Notes: generated from the letters alone by a model not told the origin. Counted from the stretch's first letter, positions 7,914 to 17,629 are shown. The stretch: DNA of 64,000 nt from Treponema sp. (GCA_016288205.1 JAEEYO010000015.1:124001-188000), one strand, 5' to 3'. Program-made: numbers and translations.

Positions 7914-9466
7914 GCTTCAGACAGCTCAGGCACATCCTCACTGAAATCAAAAGGGGATTCGCTGTATTTTACCAGAAACTTCTTGAAGGCCTCTTCGTCA
8001 ATCGGTTTTGAGAAGTAGAATCCCTGTGCCAGATTGCATCCGCATTGCTGAAGGAATTTCACATGGGCTTCGGTTTCCACGCCTTCACAAAGCGACACTT
8101 TTCCAAGCTCGTTTACCATGCGAATCATATAGTCCAAAACTATGCGGGAATCCTTGGAGTACTCCGCCTGCTGCATAAAACGCTGATCGAATTTCACGAT
8201 GTCCACCGGCATTTCACTCAGCATGTTAAGGGAAGACTGGCCGCTACCAAAATCATCCATGCTCACCTGATATCCAGACGCATGAAGCCTGTGAATCAAG
8301 TCGCAGATATAGTCATCTCCAGCGCCGGCAAAACGCTCTTCAATTTCCAGCTCAATGTATTTTTTGTCAATCTGATACTGCACCTGCAATGCGTCAAGGT
8401 CGCTCACGAAATCCAGCGCGTTATGGTTCAGGCGCGAGATGTTCATGGAGATCTTCACCAGCGGAAGGTTCTCCTTTTGCAGGCGGTTAAGGAATTTAAA
8501 GACATTTGTATACACATACTGATCCAGAACTCCAACCATGCCGTTCCTCTCCAAAACAGGGATGAAGAGGTTCGGAGGAATCATGGAGCCGTTTTCTGAC
8601 TTCCACCTGATAAGAGCCTCGGCGCCCGCAATTTTTCCCGTCTGCAAGTTGATTTTCGGCTGATACAACACCACAAGGTCATTTTTATGGATAGCATCCT
8701 CAATTGAATTCTCAATCCTCTCCTCGTTCTCATGCTGGACCTGCATTCCCTCGTCGTACACGGAAAAATTCTCGACGGCGGAATCCTGAGTGGAATGTCT
8801 GGCGTATCCGGCCTTGCTTATCATGTCCTTCAAGTCCACGCCCTTGCCCTCAACCGGATGGCAGAAGATTGATCCGCTCTTCAGGACAATGTGCACGTCC
8901 TCCTCGTTACAGACCCGCTCCTGCACGTTTCTCAGCAGATATTCCATCTGGTCAAGGGTGTCGTTGTCCTCGGAGCTTACTTTCTGAAGTATATAGAAAT
9001 TGTCCGCATAACCGCGCGCGAGAATCATATCGGAAGCTTCCCTCAGGTGAACCAAAAGATTCTGCCCGATTGACTTTAGGATTGAGTCGCCCTTGTCATG
9101 TCCGTAAAGACGGTTCACAAAAGCAAAGTCGCGCACGTTCACTTCCGTCAGCAAAAATTTGGAACCTTTTTTTGTCCTGAAAATCTTGTTGGCCTGGTCC
9201 TCGAATCCTGAAAGGGAAAGTATGCCGGTCACGTCATCAACGGAATTCCTGCGGCGGGATTTCCATGAATAACAGAGGGCGAACAAAACGGCGAAACCCA
9301 CGCAAAAAAGAAGAGCGAAAACAAAAACTGAAACGATTACCCACAGATTGCTGCTTCCGAATCCCTTAGGCAGAGCCCTGGAATTTTCCGCAGAAGCAAA
9401 TGCAAGACCAATGACCGCGAACAAAACCTGAACGCAAGTTCTTTTTACACAGCCAGACGAGTTCAT
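7910..9466 (-). CDS. EAL-domain cyclic-di-GMP phosphodiesterase with degenerate GGDEF
   Basis: 518 residues. Signal-like hydrophobic N-terminus (about 10-26), a second membrane segment (about 41-66), a degenerate GGDEF domain (about 80-240) in which the signature is replaced by ARGYADNF, and an EAL domain (about 260-500). EAL residues look intact: AEALIRW, MNISR, ELEIEE, MDDFGSG, DIVKFD, EGVETE and QGFYFSKPI. So it should degrade c-di-GMP, with the GGDEF part regulatory. The frame extends upstream to 9520, but ATG 9466 has GGAG at good distance. Stop overlaps that of the facing gene by four bases. Confidence 0.85.
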   Translation of the reverse strand: MNSSGCVKRTCVQVLFAVIGLAFASAENSRALPKGFGSSNLWVIVSVFVFALLFCVGFAVLFALCYSWKSRRRNSVDDVTGILSLSGFEDQANKIFRTKKGSKFLLTEVNVRDFAFVNRLYGHDKGDSILKSIGQNLLVHLREASDMILARGYADNFYILQKVSSEDNDTLDQMEYLLRNVQERVCNEEDVHIVLKSGSIFCHPVEGKGVDLKDMISKAGYARHSTQDSAVENFSVYDEGMQVQHENEERIENSIEDAIHKNDLVVLYQPKINLQTGKIAGAEALIRWKSENGSMIPPNLFIPVLERNGMVGVLDQYVYTNVFKFLNRLQKENLPLVKISMNISRLNHNALDFVSDLDALQVQYQIDKKYIELEIEERFAGAGDDYICDLIHRLHASGYQVSMDDFGSGQSSLNMLSEMPVDIVKFDQRFMQQAEYSKDSRIVLDYMIRMVNELGKVSLCEGVETEAHVKFLQQCGCNLAQGFYFSKPIDEEAFKKFLVKYSESPFDFSEDVPELSEA

Positions 9467-9524
9467 CAACCAAACTCCAAACTTTTCATAATGACTGCAA
9501 GCCCTTAGGACAAACAGCAAAATT

Positions 9525-9530
9525 ATTATA
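9525..9530 (-). promoter_or_regulatory. Probable -10 box for the EAL gene
   Basis: Perfect TATAAT on the minus strand in a very A+T-rich stretch, about 58 bases before the start codon. No convincing -35 box 16-18 bases upstream, so support is limited. Confidence 0.35.
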
Positions 9531-9594
9531 TCATATATAGAAAATAAATGAAAGACCTTTAGCTAATTTTTTAAGTAAATCTTGCAGGGATTTT

Positions 9595-9630
9595 AAAATA
9601 AAAACGCCGCCCTTGTACAATAAGAGCGGC
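9595..9630 (-). terminator. Terminator of the ribosomal superoperon
   Basis: Minus strand: stem GCCGCTCTT / AAGGGCGGC (one mismatch), seven-base loop, followed by GTTTTTATTTT. It lies 22 bases after the last gene of the block and marks the end of the long transcript. Confidence 0.85.
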
Positions 9631-9651
9631 TACGAAACACATTGAGCTTGA

Positions 9652-9891
9652 TTATGCCTGTGCTTCTTCTGCAGGTGCATCAGCTGCCGGTTCTGCCTTT
9701 TTTGCGGCTCTAGCGGCTACCTGTGCCTTGTTCTTGAAGTTTGCCTTGCAGTACTTGCAAACCTTCACTTTGTTGCCGTCCACTTCCTGCTCATAAAGTG
9801 TCTTTATCTGGGTAGTGCCACATACAGCGCATGTTCCACGGCCATGATTCGGTTCTTTGCGGATACCTGTTCCACGATGTGCTTTAGACAT
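9652..9891 (-). CDS. Small zinc-ribbon protein at the end of the ribosomal operon
   Basis: 79 residues, not a protein family I can name. Basic N-terminus, two CxxC pairs (C21/C24 and C45/C48) spaced like a zinc ribbon, then an alanine- and glutamate-rich tail. It is the last gene before the operon terminator, 14 bases from rplQ, with a strong AAGGAG site six bases from the ATG. Size, charge, zinc ribbon and position suggest a ribosome- or RNA-polymerase-associated factor. It matches neither bL31, bL33, bL36 nor uS14, the first three by Cys spacing and the last by the flanking residues. Function is inferred from context only. Confidence 0.75.
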   Translation of the reverse strand: MSKAHRGTGIRKEPNHGRGTCAVCGTTQIKTLYEQEVDGNKVKVCKYCKANFKNKAQVAARAAKKAEPAADAPAEEAQA

Positions 9892-9905
9892 AGATTACTC
9901 CTTGA

Positions 9906-10343
9906 TTAAGCTTCGGCCTTAGCAGCCTTTGCCTTTTTTGCTGATTTCTTTTCGTCCTTTGCATCGGCACCATCAGAATCAGGCAGCTTATAGTCCACCA
10001 GCTCAAGGATTACCACATCAGCGGCATCACCCTGGCGGAAGCCCATCTTCAAAACACGAGTGTAACCACCGTTGCGCTCCTTCATGCGAGGTCCGATCTC
10101 TGTGAACAGCTTGTTCAGAATCTTCTCGTCAGCAATGAATTTCGCAGCGATTCTTCTGTTATGAACAGTGTCTTCTTTTGCACGGGTAATCAGCTTCTCA
10201 GCTGCCTTGCGTACTTCCAAAGCCTTAGCCTTTGTCGTTGTCACGCGCTCATACCGGAAAAGGGATGTCACCATGTTGCGAGACATTGCCCTGCGGTGAG
10301 CTGTCGTGCGTGAAAGCGGATTAAATCCAGATTTATGGTTCAT
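9906..10343 (-). CDS. rplQ: 50S ribosomal protein bL17
   Basis: Large-subunit protein, 145 residues. Begins with the family signature [17 protein letters not shown] and RNMVTSLF. The core ends near residue 125 and is followed by a lysine/alanine-rich tail common in spirochetes. ATG overlaps the rpoA stop by four bases (ATGA), indicating translational coupling. Confidence 0.95.
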   Translation of the reverse strand: MNHKSGFNPLSRTTAHRRAMSRNMVTSLFRYERVTTTKAKALEVRKAAEKLITRAKEDTVHNRRIAAKFIADEKILNKLFTEIGPRMKERNGGYTRVLKMGFRQGDAADVVILELVDYKLPDSDGADAKDEKKSAKKAKAAKAEA

Positions 10344-11392
10344 TCGTTCTCATCCTTATTTTTCAGCAAGTTCTGATTTTTCAGGTGACTGTAATCAGTC
10401 ATACCCAAAGAAAGTCCGCGCTCCTGAAGCTTCTGCTTGATTTCCTCAAGACTCTTCTTTCCGAAGTTGCGGGTCTTTGTAATATCTTCCTCGCTTTTCT
10501 TTGTTAATTCGCCGATAGTGCGAATGTTTGCATTTTTCAGACAGTTTGAACTGCGGACGGAAAGCTCCAGTTCCTCAACGCTGAGGTTAAGGACATCAGG
10601 AAGATGGCCGTCCTCCTCAGAATCGTCTCCACCGGAGAATTCTCCCTCGTCGAAGTTGATGAAGATTGTAAAGTGATCCTTGGCAATCTTCGCCGCCTCA
10701 CCGAGAGCATCCTCAGGATTGATTGATCCGTCTGTCGTGATTTCCAATGTAAGCTTCTCGTAATCGTTTCGCTCACCGACTCGGCATGGCTCAATGGAAT
10801 ACTTCACCTTCTTGATCGGAGTGTAGATACAATCCATCAGCATGACGCCATAGACATCATCGCTGCGGCTATCCTTCAGGTCCTCTGAGGAAACGTATCC
10901 GCGTCCGAGGTCAACTTCAATCTCAATCTCCAGATTGGCACCTTCCATCATATTGAAGATGTCAACACCTTTCGTATGAACCTTAAGCTGGCCTTCCTTC
11001 TCGAAGTCTTCACTTTTTACAACACCGGGTCCCTTAAACTCATAAAGCAAGGTCAACTGCTCTACTTCCGGGTTTTCCAGACTCAACCTGAGCATTTTCA
11101 GGCTGTTCAATATTTCAAGGGTGTCCTCGGAAACATTGGGAATCTTGTCGAATTCACTGGAAACGACATGCGGATTTCCGTCTGCACCATAGGAAGTAAT
11201 CTTTACGGAAGAAATCGCGTATCCCTGAATTGACGAAAGAAGGACTCTTCTCAGCGTGTTGCCGACAGTAGTTCCCCATCCGTGTTCAAAAGGAAATGCC
11301 GTGAACTTACCGTAATTAGGGTTGGTCTCGAGGTGAACAAATGTAATGCCTTTCGGTTTCTTAATTCCCTTAAGCAGGTTTTTACGAGCCAT
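10340..11392 (-). CDS. rpoA: RNA polymerase alpha subunit
   Basis: 350 residues: N-terminal dimerisation and assembly domain (about 15-235, with [19 protein letters not shown]) and C-terminal domain (about 265-335, with [14 protein letters not shown] and GKKSLEEI) that contacts UP elements and activators. An upstream in-frame start exists at 11443, but ATG 11392 follows AAGGAG at five bases. A six-pair hairpin with a GAAA loop (11414-11429) lies just before that site. rpsD is absent between rpsK and rpoA. Confidence 0.97.
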   Translation of the reverse strand: MARKNLLKGIKKPKGITFVHLETNPNYGKFTAFPFEHGWGTTVGNTLRRVLLSSIQGYAISSVKITSYGADGNPHVVSSEFDKIPNVSEDTLEILNSLKMLRLSLENPEVEQLTLLYEFKGPGVVKSEDFEKEGQLKVHTKGVDIFNMMEGANLEIEIEVDLGRGYVSSEDLKDSRSDDVYGVMLMDCIYTPIKKVKYSIEPCRVGERNDYEKLTLEITTDGSINPEDALGEAAKIAKDHFTIFINFDEGEFSGGDDSEEDGHLPDVLNLSVEELELSVRSSNCLKNANIRTIGELTKKSEEDITKTRNFGKKSLEEIKQKLQERGLSLGMTDYSHLKNQNLLKNKDENE

Positions 11393-11528
11393 CTGAACTC
11401 CTTTTTCAAGGACAGAACCTTTCGGTCCTCTCCCTACATTCAATCACATTTACACCTCCGCTCGGGAGATGCAAAAGCTATGTTTTACACCACAAACAAG
11501 AGGGCATGACGAGCATACCCGGACTTGA

Positions 11529-11909
11529 TTACATGCGGCGTGTCTTGCGCGGGCGGCATCCGTTGTGAGGGATAGGTGTAATATCAGAAATTGATTTCAC
11601 CTTCAGTCCCAGCGTGCCCAAAACGCGGATTGCGTTCTCACGGCCAATTCCAGGTCCCTTTACGAATACATGCACTTCACGCAGACCATAGCTTGCAGCG
11701 CGCTGAACGGCTGTTTCTGCCACAGACTGTGCCGCAAATGGCGTCGATTTCTTTGCACCACGGAAATTCAATCCACCGGAAGAAGCCCATGCGATCGCAT
11801 TGCCCCTCAAGTCGGTAATTGTAACAATTGTGTTGTTGAAGGTCGCCTGAATGTAAACGTTTCCCTCGAAAACACTCTTCTTCTCTTTTCTCTTTCTTTC
11901 GGCTGCCAT
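11529..11909 (-). CDS. rpsK: 30S ribosomal protein uS11
   Basis: Platform protein of the small subunit, 126 residues, with the [12 protein letters not shown] signature and the C-terminal [22 protein letters not shown] one codon upstream is possible, but ATG 11909 is better spaced from GGAGG. A 136-base gap separates it from rpoA, where many bacteria carry rpsD. Confidence 0.96.
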   Translation of the reverse strand: MAAERKRKEKKSVFEGNVYIQATFNNTIVTITDLRGNAIAWASSGGLNFRGAKKSTPFAAQSVAETAVQRAASYGLREVHVFVKGPGIGRENAIRVLGTLGLKVKSISDITPIPHNGCRPRKTRRM

Positions 11910-11922
11910 CACCTACCTCCGC

Positions 11923-12288
11923 TTATTTCTTCTTGTTCGCAACGGTCTTCTTCTTACCCTTGCGTGTACGAGAATTGGTGCGGGTGCGCTGTCCACGAAC
12001 GGGAAGTCCCTTTCTGTGGCGCAGTCCACGATAGCTGCCAATATCAATCAGACGCTTGATGTTAAGACCGATCTCGGTACGAAGGTGTCCCTCGGTCTTG
12101 TAGTTCTCATCAATTGCCTTGCGGATGGCTGCCAGCTCATCTTCGCTCAAATCATTAATCAGCCTGTTCGGATCTGTCTTTGTCAGCTCACAGATGTGGT
12201 TCGCAGCTGAACGGCCAATACCATAAATGTACGTCAATGCAATATTGACATGTTTGTTAGGAAGGTCAACTCCCGCAATACGTGCCAT
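11923..12288 (-). CDS. rpsM: 30S ribosomal protein uS13
   Basis: 121 residues. [20 protein letters not shown] is the usual start, and the basic tail [17 protein letters not shown] reaches the tRNA sites between the subunit heads. Helix-two-turn-helix region [11 protein letters not shown] is present. Thirteen bases before rpsK in the alpha-operon order. Confidence 0.96.
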   Translation of the reverse strand: MARIAGVDLPNKHVNIALTYIYGIGRSAANHICELTKTDPNRLINDLSEDELAAIRKAIDENYKTEGHLRTEIGLNIKRLIDIGSYRGLRHRKGLPVRGQRTRTNSRTRKGKKKTVANKKK

Positions 12289-12298
12289 CAGTTACTCC

Positions 12299-12412
12299 TC
12301 AACCCTGTCTCTGCTTGTGCTTTGGATTCTCACAGATAATGCGGACAATTCCGTTTCTTCTGATAACCTTGCACTTGTCGCAGATAGGTTTTACGCTGGT
12401 TCGTACTTTCAT
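12299..12412 (-). CDS. rpmJ: 50S ribosomal protein bL36
   Basis: 37 residues, [15 protein letters not shown]... with the zinc ligands C11, C14, C27 and H32 (zinc-containing type). It ends HKQRQG as bL36 proteins do. It begins the rpmJ-rpsM-rpsK-rpoA segment after a 232-base spacer following secY, which holds a two-state hairpin and a possible promoter. Confidence 0.95.
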   Translation of the reverse strand: MKVRTSVKPICDKCKVIRRNGIVRIICENPKHKQRQG

Positions 12413-12435
12413 AAAAGTCCCCCTGGAAAAGTGTT

Positions 12436-12463
12436 ATAATAGATTGAATCATGGCAGTTCGAA
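12436..12463 (-). promoter_or_regulatory. Weak candidate promoter before rpmJ
   Basis: Minus-strand TTCGAA (12458-12463), spacer 16, TATTAT (12436-12441), about 24 bases before the rpmJ start. The -35 match is poor. Confidence 0.3.
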
Positions 12464-12532
12464 GTGACAGTTGCCGTCTGCGGATGAAGGGGTTCCTTGG
12501 AAAGTTTTCCGTAAAATCATCACACAAATGCG

Positions 12533-12587
12533 TCTCACCATGAACTACAATTCAATATCTCACCATTACAAGTGTAGTGGTGAGATA
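12533..12587 (-). promoter_or_regulatory. Two mutually exclusive hairpins in the secY-rpmJ spacer
   Basis: In the minus-strand RNA one TCTCACCA (12585-12578) can pair with either of two downstream TGGTGAGA copies (12565-12558 or 12540-12533). The near pairing gives a 14-pair stem (arms 12587-12574 and 12569-12556, one G-U). The far pairing adds CTACA/TGTAG (12577-12573 with 12549-12545). Such switching is typical of RNA control elements; no T run follows, so it is not a simple terminator. Confidence 0.5.
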
Positions 12588-12644
12588 ATATAGCACATAT
12601 TTCCAAATTAATCTAGTGTTTTCACCGCGAATTTGTTATTTTTT

Positions 12645-13985
12645 TTACAAATTTCTCGGTTTGAGCCCCTTCTTTGTAAATCCATCATGGTGATGCATCT
12701 TGAGAAGAGCCTCAACCTGAGCCATAGTATCAAGAACCACGCCCACAATAATCAGCAGGGAAGTACCACCCATCAACATGGAGATTGACTGGGGGAACTT
12801 GAACACGAGCTGAATGATCGTCGGCAGGATAGCGATTACAGCCAGATACAATGCGCCAGGAAGAATCAGGCGGTTCAACACTTTTGTCAAATATTCTTCA
12901 GTCTTGTCTGTTCTGATTCCAGGAATGGAACCACCGTTCTCACGGATATTCTTAGCAATCTCAACAGGATTCAGTGTTACCTGAGTGTAGAAATATGCAA
13001 AGAAAACGATCAGCAGAACTTCGATTACGTTATAAAGCCATCCAAGCGGATTCAATGCCTGTGTTACACTTGTCAGCCATGGTGCCGCACCGGAGCGACT
13101 GGCAAAACCGTTAGCCAGCTGCAGCGGGAAAGTCAGGAATGCAGAAGCGAAGATGATAGGAATAACTCCCGACGGATTGATTTTGAACGGCAAGTAAGTG
13201 CTCTGTCCGCCGTACATCTTGCGTCCAACGACACGTTTTGCATAATGCACGGGAATCTTGCGCTCACCGGACTGCTCATAGACGATAAATCCAATCAGCA
13301 CAATATAAAGACCAAGCGCAATCAACGCGAACACTACGTTCACCTGACCGGCCTGCACGCTCTTGACCAATTCATGTATGGCACTCGGCATTCTGGCCAC
13401 GATACCGGCAAGGATTATCATTGAGATACCGTTGCCGACACCATGAGCCGTAATCTGATCACCAATCCAAACCGTAATCATCGATCCCGTTGTTACGGTC
13501 AGCATGGCTATGATGTTGAATTTCCAGCCGCTGAAGATGAGTACGCCGGGAATCGCCTGGCTGATTGAGTCGGCATACACAGTTACGACATAAGACTGGA
13601 GCAGACATACGAAAATCGTACCAACCCTTGTCCACATCTGCACTTTCTGCTGACCGCCCTCTTCCTGAGCGATTCTCTTCAATGACGGAAAGATGACCAG
13701 AGCAAGCTGAAGGATAATCTGTGTTGAGATGTAGGGCATTACACCCAGCATGAACACAGAAAACCTTTCAAATGCACCACCTGCAAAAAAGTCCATGTAA
13801 CTGGCAAACGCACTTTCTGCGCCACTACCCAAGTTCTCGAAATACTGCGCGAGAAGCGTAGCATTGATTCCCGGGATAGTCAAAACACTACCGAAACGGA
13901 ATACAGCGAGTATGAACAATGTAAAGAAAAGCTTTGAACGCAATTCCTTAACTTTGAACATGTTTACTACAGCATTGTTTGCCAT
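12645..13985 (-). CDS. secY: Preprotein translocase subunit SecY
   Basis: Central channel of the Sec translocon, 446 residues, with about ten membrane segments. Family signatures include FTLFILAVFRFGSVLTIPGI near the N-terminus, PYISTQIILQLA, ITAHGVGNGISMII and a basic C-terminal tail. Last gene of the spc part; secE lies far upstream in the same superoperon. Alternate initial ATGs are not apparent. Confidence 0.97.
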   Translation of the reverse strand: MANNAVVNMFKVKELRSKLFFTLFILAVFRFGSVLTIPGINATLLAQYFENLGSGAESAFASYMDFFAGGAFERFSVFMLGVMPYISTQIILQLALVIFPSLKRIAQEEGGQQKVQMWTRVGTIFVCLLQSYVVTVYADSISQAIPGVLIFSGWKFNIIAMLTVTTGSMITVWIGDQITAHGVGNGISMIILAGIVARMPSAIHELVKSVQAGQVNVVFALIALGLYIVLIGFIVYEQSGERKIPVHYAKRVVGRKMYGGQSTYLPFKINPSGVIPIIFASAFLTFPLQLANGFASRSGAAPWLTSVTQALNPLGWLYNVIEVLLIVFFAYFYTQVTLNPVEIAKNIRENGGSIPGIRTDKTEEYLTKVLNRLILPGALYLAVIAILPTIIQLVFKFPQSISMLMGGTSLLIIVGVVLDTMAQVEALLKMHHHDGFTKKGLKPRNL

Positions 13986-14002
13986 TTATTCACTCCAACT
14001 TT

Positions 14003-14467
14003 TTATTTTGCAGACTCAGCGGAAGAAACCTTTACGGAACCACCCGCCTTCTCAATTTTTTCCTTTGCGGAACCGGAAACCTTGTCCACGCAGACAGTGA
14101 GCTTCTTTGTGATCTCACCATTGCCCAAAACTTTGATTCCGTCAGCGTTCTTTGTCAACAGTCCCTTTGCTGTAAGAGATGCGCTGTCAACAGTCTCGCC
14201 ATCCGCATACTTTTCCTCAAGCTGCTGCAAGTTGAAGATTGCATATTCCTTTTTGAACGGCTCGTTGCTGAAACCACGGCGTGCAATGCGGCGGTACAAA
14301 GGCATCTGTCCACCTTCGAAACCGACGTATGTTTTTCCACCTGAGCGGGACTGCTGTCCCTTGTTTCCCTTTCCAGCCGTTGTTCCCAGTCCGGATGAGG
14401 ATCCGCGTCCGACTCTTTTCGGAGCCTTGTTAGCACCCTGGGGCGCGTGCAATTCGAAATCTGCCAT
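14003..14467 (-). CDS. rplO: 50S ribosomal protein uL15
   Basis: 154 residues, with glycine-rich N-terminal extension GRGSSSGLGTTAGKGNKGQQ that threads into 23S rRNA and the conserved FEGGQMPLYRRIARRGF. The start codon abuts the rpmD stop by one base, consistent with coupled translation. Eighteen bases before secY. Confidence 0.96.
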   Translation of the reverse strand: MADFELHAPQGANKAPKRVGRGSSSGLGTTAGKGNKGQQSRSGGKTYVGFEGGQMPLYRRIARRGFSNEPFKKEYAIFNLQQLEEKYADGETVDSASLTAKGLLTKNADGIKVLGNGEITKKLTVCVDKVSGSAKEKIEKAGGSVKVSSAESAK

Positions 14468-14652
14468 CAGTTGATCTCCTCACACTTTACCAGATGAGCA
14501 ACAGAAGCAACCATTCCGCGGATTGCGGGAGTGTCGTTCTGCTCCACCACTGAATTAATCTTCTTCAGACCGAGGCTACGGACAGTAGCTACCTTTTCCG
14601 GTTTCTGTCCGATTGTGCTCTTGATCAGTTCAATACGTAATTTCTTTGCCAT
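14467..14652 (-). CDS. rpmD: 50S ribosomal protein uL30
   Basis: 61 residues, KKLRIELIKSTIGQKPEKVATVRSLGL..., normal length for the bacterial protein. An in-frame ATG at 14664 would overlap rpsE; ATG 14652, just after the rpsE stop, gives the family-typical length and is chosen. Confidence 0.95.
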   Translation of the reverse strand: MAKKLRIELIKSTIGQKPEKVATVRSLGLKKINSVVEQNDTPAIRGMVASVAHLVKCEEIN

Positions 14653-14654
14653 AA

Positions 14655-15182
14655 TCAGCCCCACATATCCTTCAGAGCCTTACCGCGAGCCTGAGCGACT
14701 GCACGAGCGTCCATCAGTCCGGCGACCGCATTGAATGTGGCGCGAACGACATTGACGGATGTTCTTGAGCCCTGAGACTTCGAGATAACATCTGTAATTC
14801 CTGCGGCATCCATGACGGCACGTACAGCACCGCCTGCGATGATTCCAGTACCAGGACATGCCGGCTTCAGAAGCACTGAAGAGCTCTTGTACTTTCCGAT
14901 GATCTCATGGGGAATAGTTCCGTTCTTCATCGGGAGAGTAGTCAGGTTTGCCCTGGCCTTCTCAAGACTCTTTCTGATGGCCTCTGTAACGTCATTGGCC
15001 TTTCCGAATCCGAAACCGATTCTTCCCTTCTGGTCTCCGACAACTGTCAGAGCGGAGAATGCCATGCGGCGTCCACCCTTGACGGTCTTGGAAGTACGGT
15101 TCAGCTTAACCAGCTTTTCAACGAATTCATCCTGGGGTTTTCTATCTGCGCGATCTCCGCGCTTCTGGCGTTCGTTTTCCAT
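14655..15182 (-). CDS. rpsE: 30S ribosomal protein uS5
   Basis: 175 residues: double-stranded RNA-binding N-terminal half ([18 protein letters not shown]) and C-terminal S5 domain ([19 protein letters not shown]). Affects decoding accuracy and mRNA unwinding. A GTG at 15188 is in frame, but ATG 15182 has GGAG at five bases. Confidence 0.96.
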   Translation of the reverse strand: MENERQKRGDRADRKPQDEFVEKLVKLNRTSKTVKGGRRMAFSALTVVGDQKGRIGFGFGKANDVTEAIRKSLEKARANLTTLPMKNGTIPHEIIGKYKSSSVLLKPACPGTGIIAGGAVRAVMDAAGITDVISKSQGSRTSVNVVRATFNAVAGLMDARAVAQARGKALKDMWG

Positions 15183-15190
15183 AAACACTC

Positions 15191-15553
15191 CTAGAATTCA
15201 ATCCCGGCTTTGCGGGTAGCATCAGCAAGTGCCTTCACGACGCCGTGATAGAGATAACCGTTGCGGTCAAACACCACCTTGGTGATGTTCTTATCCTTGA
15301 GGCGGGCACCCAGTGCTTCACCAAGTTTATTTGCGCTGTCAACGTTTGCCTTCAGTGCAATAAAATCCTTCTCCAATGTTGAAATGGAAGCAAGAGTCTT
15401 GCCCTCATCATCATTGATTACCTGTGCGTAAAGGTTCTTGCCGCTCTTAAACACGGTCAGGCGCGGACGCTCTGCGGTACCGTATACAGACTTGCGGATG
15501 TGGACCTTTCTGTGCAGGCGCTTTCTCTGTTTATCAGTCATTTTTCTCAACAT
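15191..15553 (-). CDS. rplR: 50S ribosomal protein uL18
   Basis: 120 residues; binds 5S rRNA in the central protuberance. The basic N-terminus [37 protein letters not shown] and the C-terminal [18 protein letters not shown] are diagnostic. AAGGTGG precedes the ATG. Eight bases before rpsE. Confidence 0.96.
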   Translation of the reverse strand: MLRKMTDKQRKRLHRKVHIRKSVYGTAERPRLTVFKSGKNLYAQVINDDEGKTLASISTLEKDFIALKANVDSANKLGEALGARLKDKNITKVVFDRNGYLYHGVVKALADATRKAGIEF

Positions 15554-15564
15554 GTCAAACCACC

Positions 15565-16113
15565 TTATTTCACACCAGTCTTACCGACTTTGCGTCTGAT
15601 AACTTCATCCTCATAGCGGATGCCCTTTCCCTTGTACGGCTCAGGCAGACGGAGCTTACGGAGCTGTGCGCTGAACTCACCGACAGCCTGCTTGTCAATT
15701 CCTGAAATGATAACCTTCACCATGTCCTTTGACTCGACGGTGACAGTAAGGTTGTCAGGAATGATGGCAACGAAGTCGTTTGAATAGCCAAGGTTCATAA
15801 CGAGCTCCTTGCCCTTCACTTCCGCACGGTATCCAACTCCCTTAACGATAAGAGCCTTTGAGAAGCCGTCGGTAACGCCCTTCACCATATTGTTGATGAG
15901 ATTGCGGTAAAGTCCGTGAGCTGCACTTGCGTTCTTTGACTCATCAACCGGAGTCACGACCACTTCAGCGCCCTTCACTTCCACCTTTACCAGATTATTC
16001 ACGTTCTGCTTGAGCTCACCCTTGGGTCCCTTTACGGTAACCAGGTTCTCTCCAACAGTAACTGTAACGCCTGCAGGAATAGCTACAGGAAGCTTACCTA
16101 CTTTAGATGCCAT
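15565..16113 (-). CDS. rplF: 50S ribosomal protein uL6
   Basis: 182 residues built of two similar RNA-binding domains; conserved [11 protein letters not shown] and the C-terminal [21 protein letters not shown] signature near the sarcin-ricin loop. Start codon 12 bases after rpsH. Confidence 0.96.
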   Translation of the reverse strand: MASKVGKLPVAIPAGVTVTVGENLVTVKGPKGELKQNVNNLVKVEVKGAEVVVTPVDESKNASAAHGLYRNLINNMVKGVTDGFSKALIVKGVGYRAEVKGKELVMNLGYSNDFVAIIPDNLTVTVESKDMVKVIISGIDKQAVGEFSAQLRKLRLPEPYKGKGIRYEDEVIRRKVGKTGVK

Positions 16114-16125
16114 AAGTTCCTCCTA

Positions 16126-16527
16126 TTACCATACAGAACAAATCAACTCACCGCCAACCTGCTTCTCAGAAGCCTTCTTACCGGTTGTGATGCCTGTTGA
16201 TGTTGAAACGATTAATGTACCAAATCCGTTATAGACACGGGGTAAATCCTTGTAACCAGAGTAAACGCGGCGACCAGGTGTTGAAATCTTCTTCATACCG
16301 TGGATTACCGACTTGTTTACGTCGTCATACTTCAAAAAGATGCGGATGATGCTGTGTCCGTTGTCGTCCTGAACTTTCTTGAAATTCTTGATGAATCCCT
16401 CAGTCTTCAGGATCTTGACAATCTCCAGTTTCATCTTGGAGGTCGGAACATCAACCTTCTCGTGGTTGACTTTTGCCGCATTCTGGACTTTCGCCAGCAT
16501 ATCTGCTATGGGGTCTGAAGCTGCCAT
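16126..16527 (-). CDS. rpsH: 30S ribosomal protein uS8
   Basis: 133 residues. [18 protein letters not shown] at the N-terminus and a C-terminal [22 protein letters not shown] segment. In E. coli this protein represses the spc operon by binding the rplE start region; I saw no obvious matching helix here. Confidence 0.96.
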   Translation of the reverse strand: MAASDPIADMLAKVQNAAKVNHEKVDVPTSKMKLEIVKILKTEGFIKNFKKVQDDNGHSIIRIFLKYDDVNKSVIHGMKKISTPGRRVYSGYKDLPRVYNGFGTLIVSTSTGITTGKKASEKQVGGELICSVW

Positions 16528-16542
16528 TTCTATTCTCCTACA

Positions 16543-16728
16543 CTACCAAGATGACTTAGTGACGCCCGGTAAGAGGCCTTCACTAGCTAATTTGCGGAAG
16601 CAGATACGACAAATCTTGAACTTGCGCAAATATCCATGAGGACGACCGCACAACTGGCACCTGTTATACTTACGGGTACTATACTTGGGTTTACGAGCCG
16701 CCTTGATAATCATTGATTTCTTAGCCAT
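16543..16728 (-). CDS. rpsN: 30S ribosomal protein uS14, zinc-binding short form
   Basis: 61 residues, the short C+ form with four cysteines (CQLCG and CRICF) holding zinc. The long zinc-free form would be about 100 residues. Also called rpsZ. Position between rplE and rpsH is standard. Confidence 0.96.
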   Translation of the reverse strand: MAKKSMIIKAARKPKYSTRKYNRCQLCGRPHGYLRKFKICRICFRKLASEGLLPGVTKSSW

Positions 16729-16739
16729 GAACTTCTTCC

Positions 16740-17291
16740 TTATTTCCTAAAAGGCATTCCAAACTTGGTGAGCAGGACACGTGCCTCGTTGTCGGTGCGT
16801 GCGCTCGTTACAATACTGATGTTCATACCAGAAATCTTTACGATTTTATCAAAGTCGATTTCCGGGAAGATAATCTGTTCTGTAATACCAAGAGAAAAGT
16901 TTCCGTGTCCATCAAAACCGGTAGCCTTGATTCCGCGGAAATCCTTAACGCGAGGAAGCGCCACATTGATGAGGCGATCCAAGAACTCATACATGATGGT
17001 TCCACGGAGGGTTACCATTGCACCAACTTCCTGACCTTCACGAAGCTTGAAGTTTGCAATACTTTTCTTTGCTCTTGTCTTAACAGCCTTCTGACCGGTA
17101 ATCTGAGTGAGATCTGTAACTGCAGCATCAAGGAGTTTCTTATTCGTGAGAGCCTCGCCCACTCCCATGCTCACCACAATCTTCTTTACGGCAGGAATCT
17201 GCATCTTTGAAGTGTAGGAGAGTTCCTTAAAGAGCTCCGGGGCGATCTTTTCATTATAGACTTTCTTAAGCCGTGGTACGTAATTTTCCAT
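16740..17291 (-). CDS. rplE: 50S ribosomal protein uL5
   Basis: 183 residues; contacts 5S rRNA and the P-site t[23 protein letters not shown] start, [11 protein letters not shown] and [13 protein letters not shown] signatures. The frame extends to 17318, but ATG 17291 joins the rplX stop as TAATG and gives the normal length. Confidence 0.96.
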   Translation of the reverse strand: MENYVPRLKKVYNEKIAPELFKELSYTSKMQIPAVKKIVVSMGVGEALTNKKLLDAAVTDLTQITGQKAVKTRAKKSIANFKLREGQEVGAMVTLRGTIMYEFLDRLINVALPRVKDFRGIKATGFDGHGNFSLGITEQIIFPEIDFDKIVKISGMNISIVTSARTDNEARVLLTKFGMPFRK

Positions 17292-17614
17292 TACAGTGTT
17301 TCTCCACATTTGCGGCAAACGCGAATCTTCTTGTCGCCGTCAAATTTGTATCCAACTTTTACTGGGCGTCCGCATTTCTTGCAGACGAGACCTACATTAG
17401 AGATATCCAGGGGAGCCTCAATCTCAGCGATTCCGCCGGCTTCCTGCTGTGATCTTCTCTTGATTGCCTTCTTTACAAGGTTGCAGCCACCCACGATGAC
17501 GCGGACATGACCTTTCTTCTCGAAAACACGGACTACTGTTCCGCGCTTTCCCTTGTCTTTTCCGGCAATGATTTCTACGTTGTCATCCTTATGGATCTTT
17601 ACTTTCTGATTCAT
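17291..17614 (-). CDS. rplX: 50S ribosomal protein uL24
   Basis: 107 residues; assembly initiator. KOW motif in [18 protein letters not shown], then [13 protein letters not shown] and four C-terminal cysteines (CKKCG and CRKCG) that could bind zinc. A GTG at 17623 lies only two bases from the ribosome site, so ATG 17614 is preferred. Confidence 0.95.
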   Translation of the reverse strand: MNQKVKIHKDDNVEIIAGKDKGKRGTVVRVFEKKGHVRVIVGGCNLVKKAIKRRSQQEAGGIAEIEAPLDISNVGLVCKKCGRPVKVGYKFDGDKKIRVCRKCGETL

Positions 17615-17629
17615 ACGATTCACAACTCC

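Noticed and set aside
12299-12644. An rpsD gene near rpsK-rpoA
   Set aside because: Gaps there are too short or lack any uS4-like frame; the gene must lie elsewhere.
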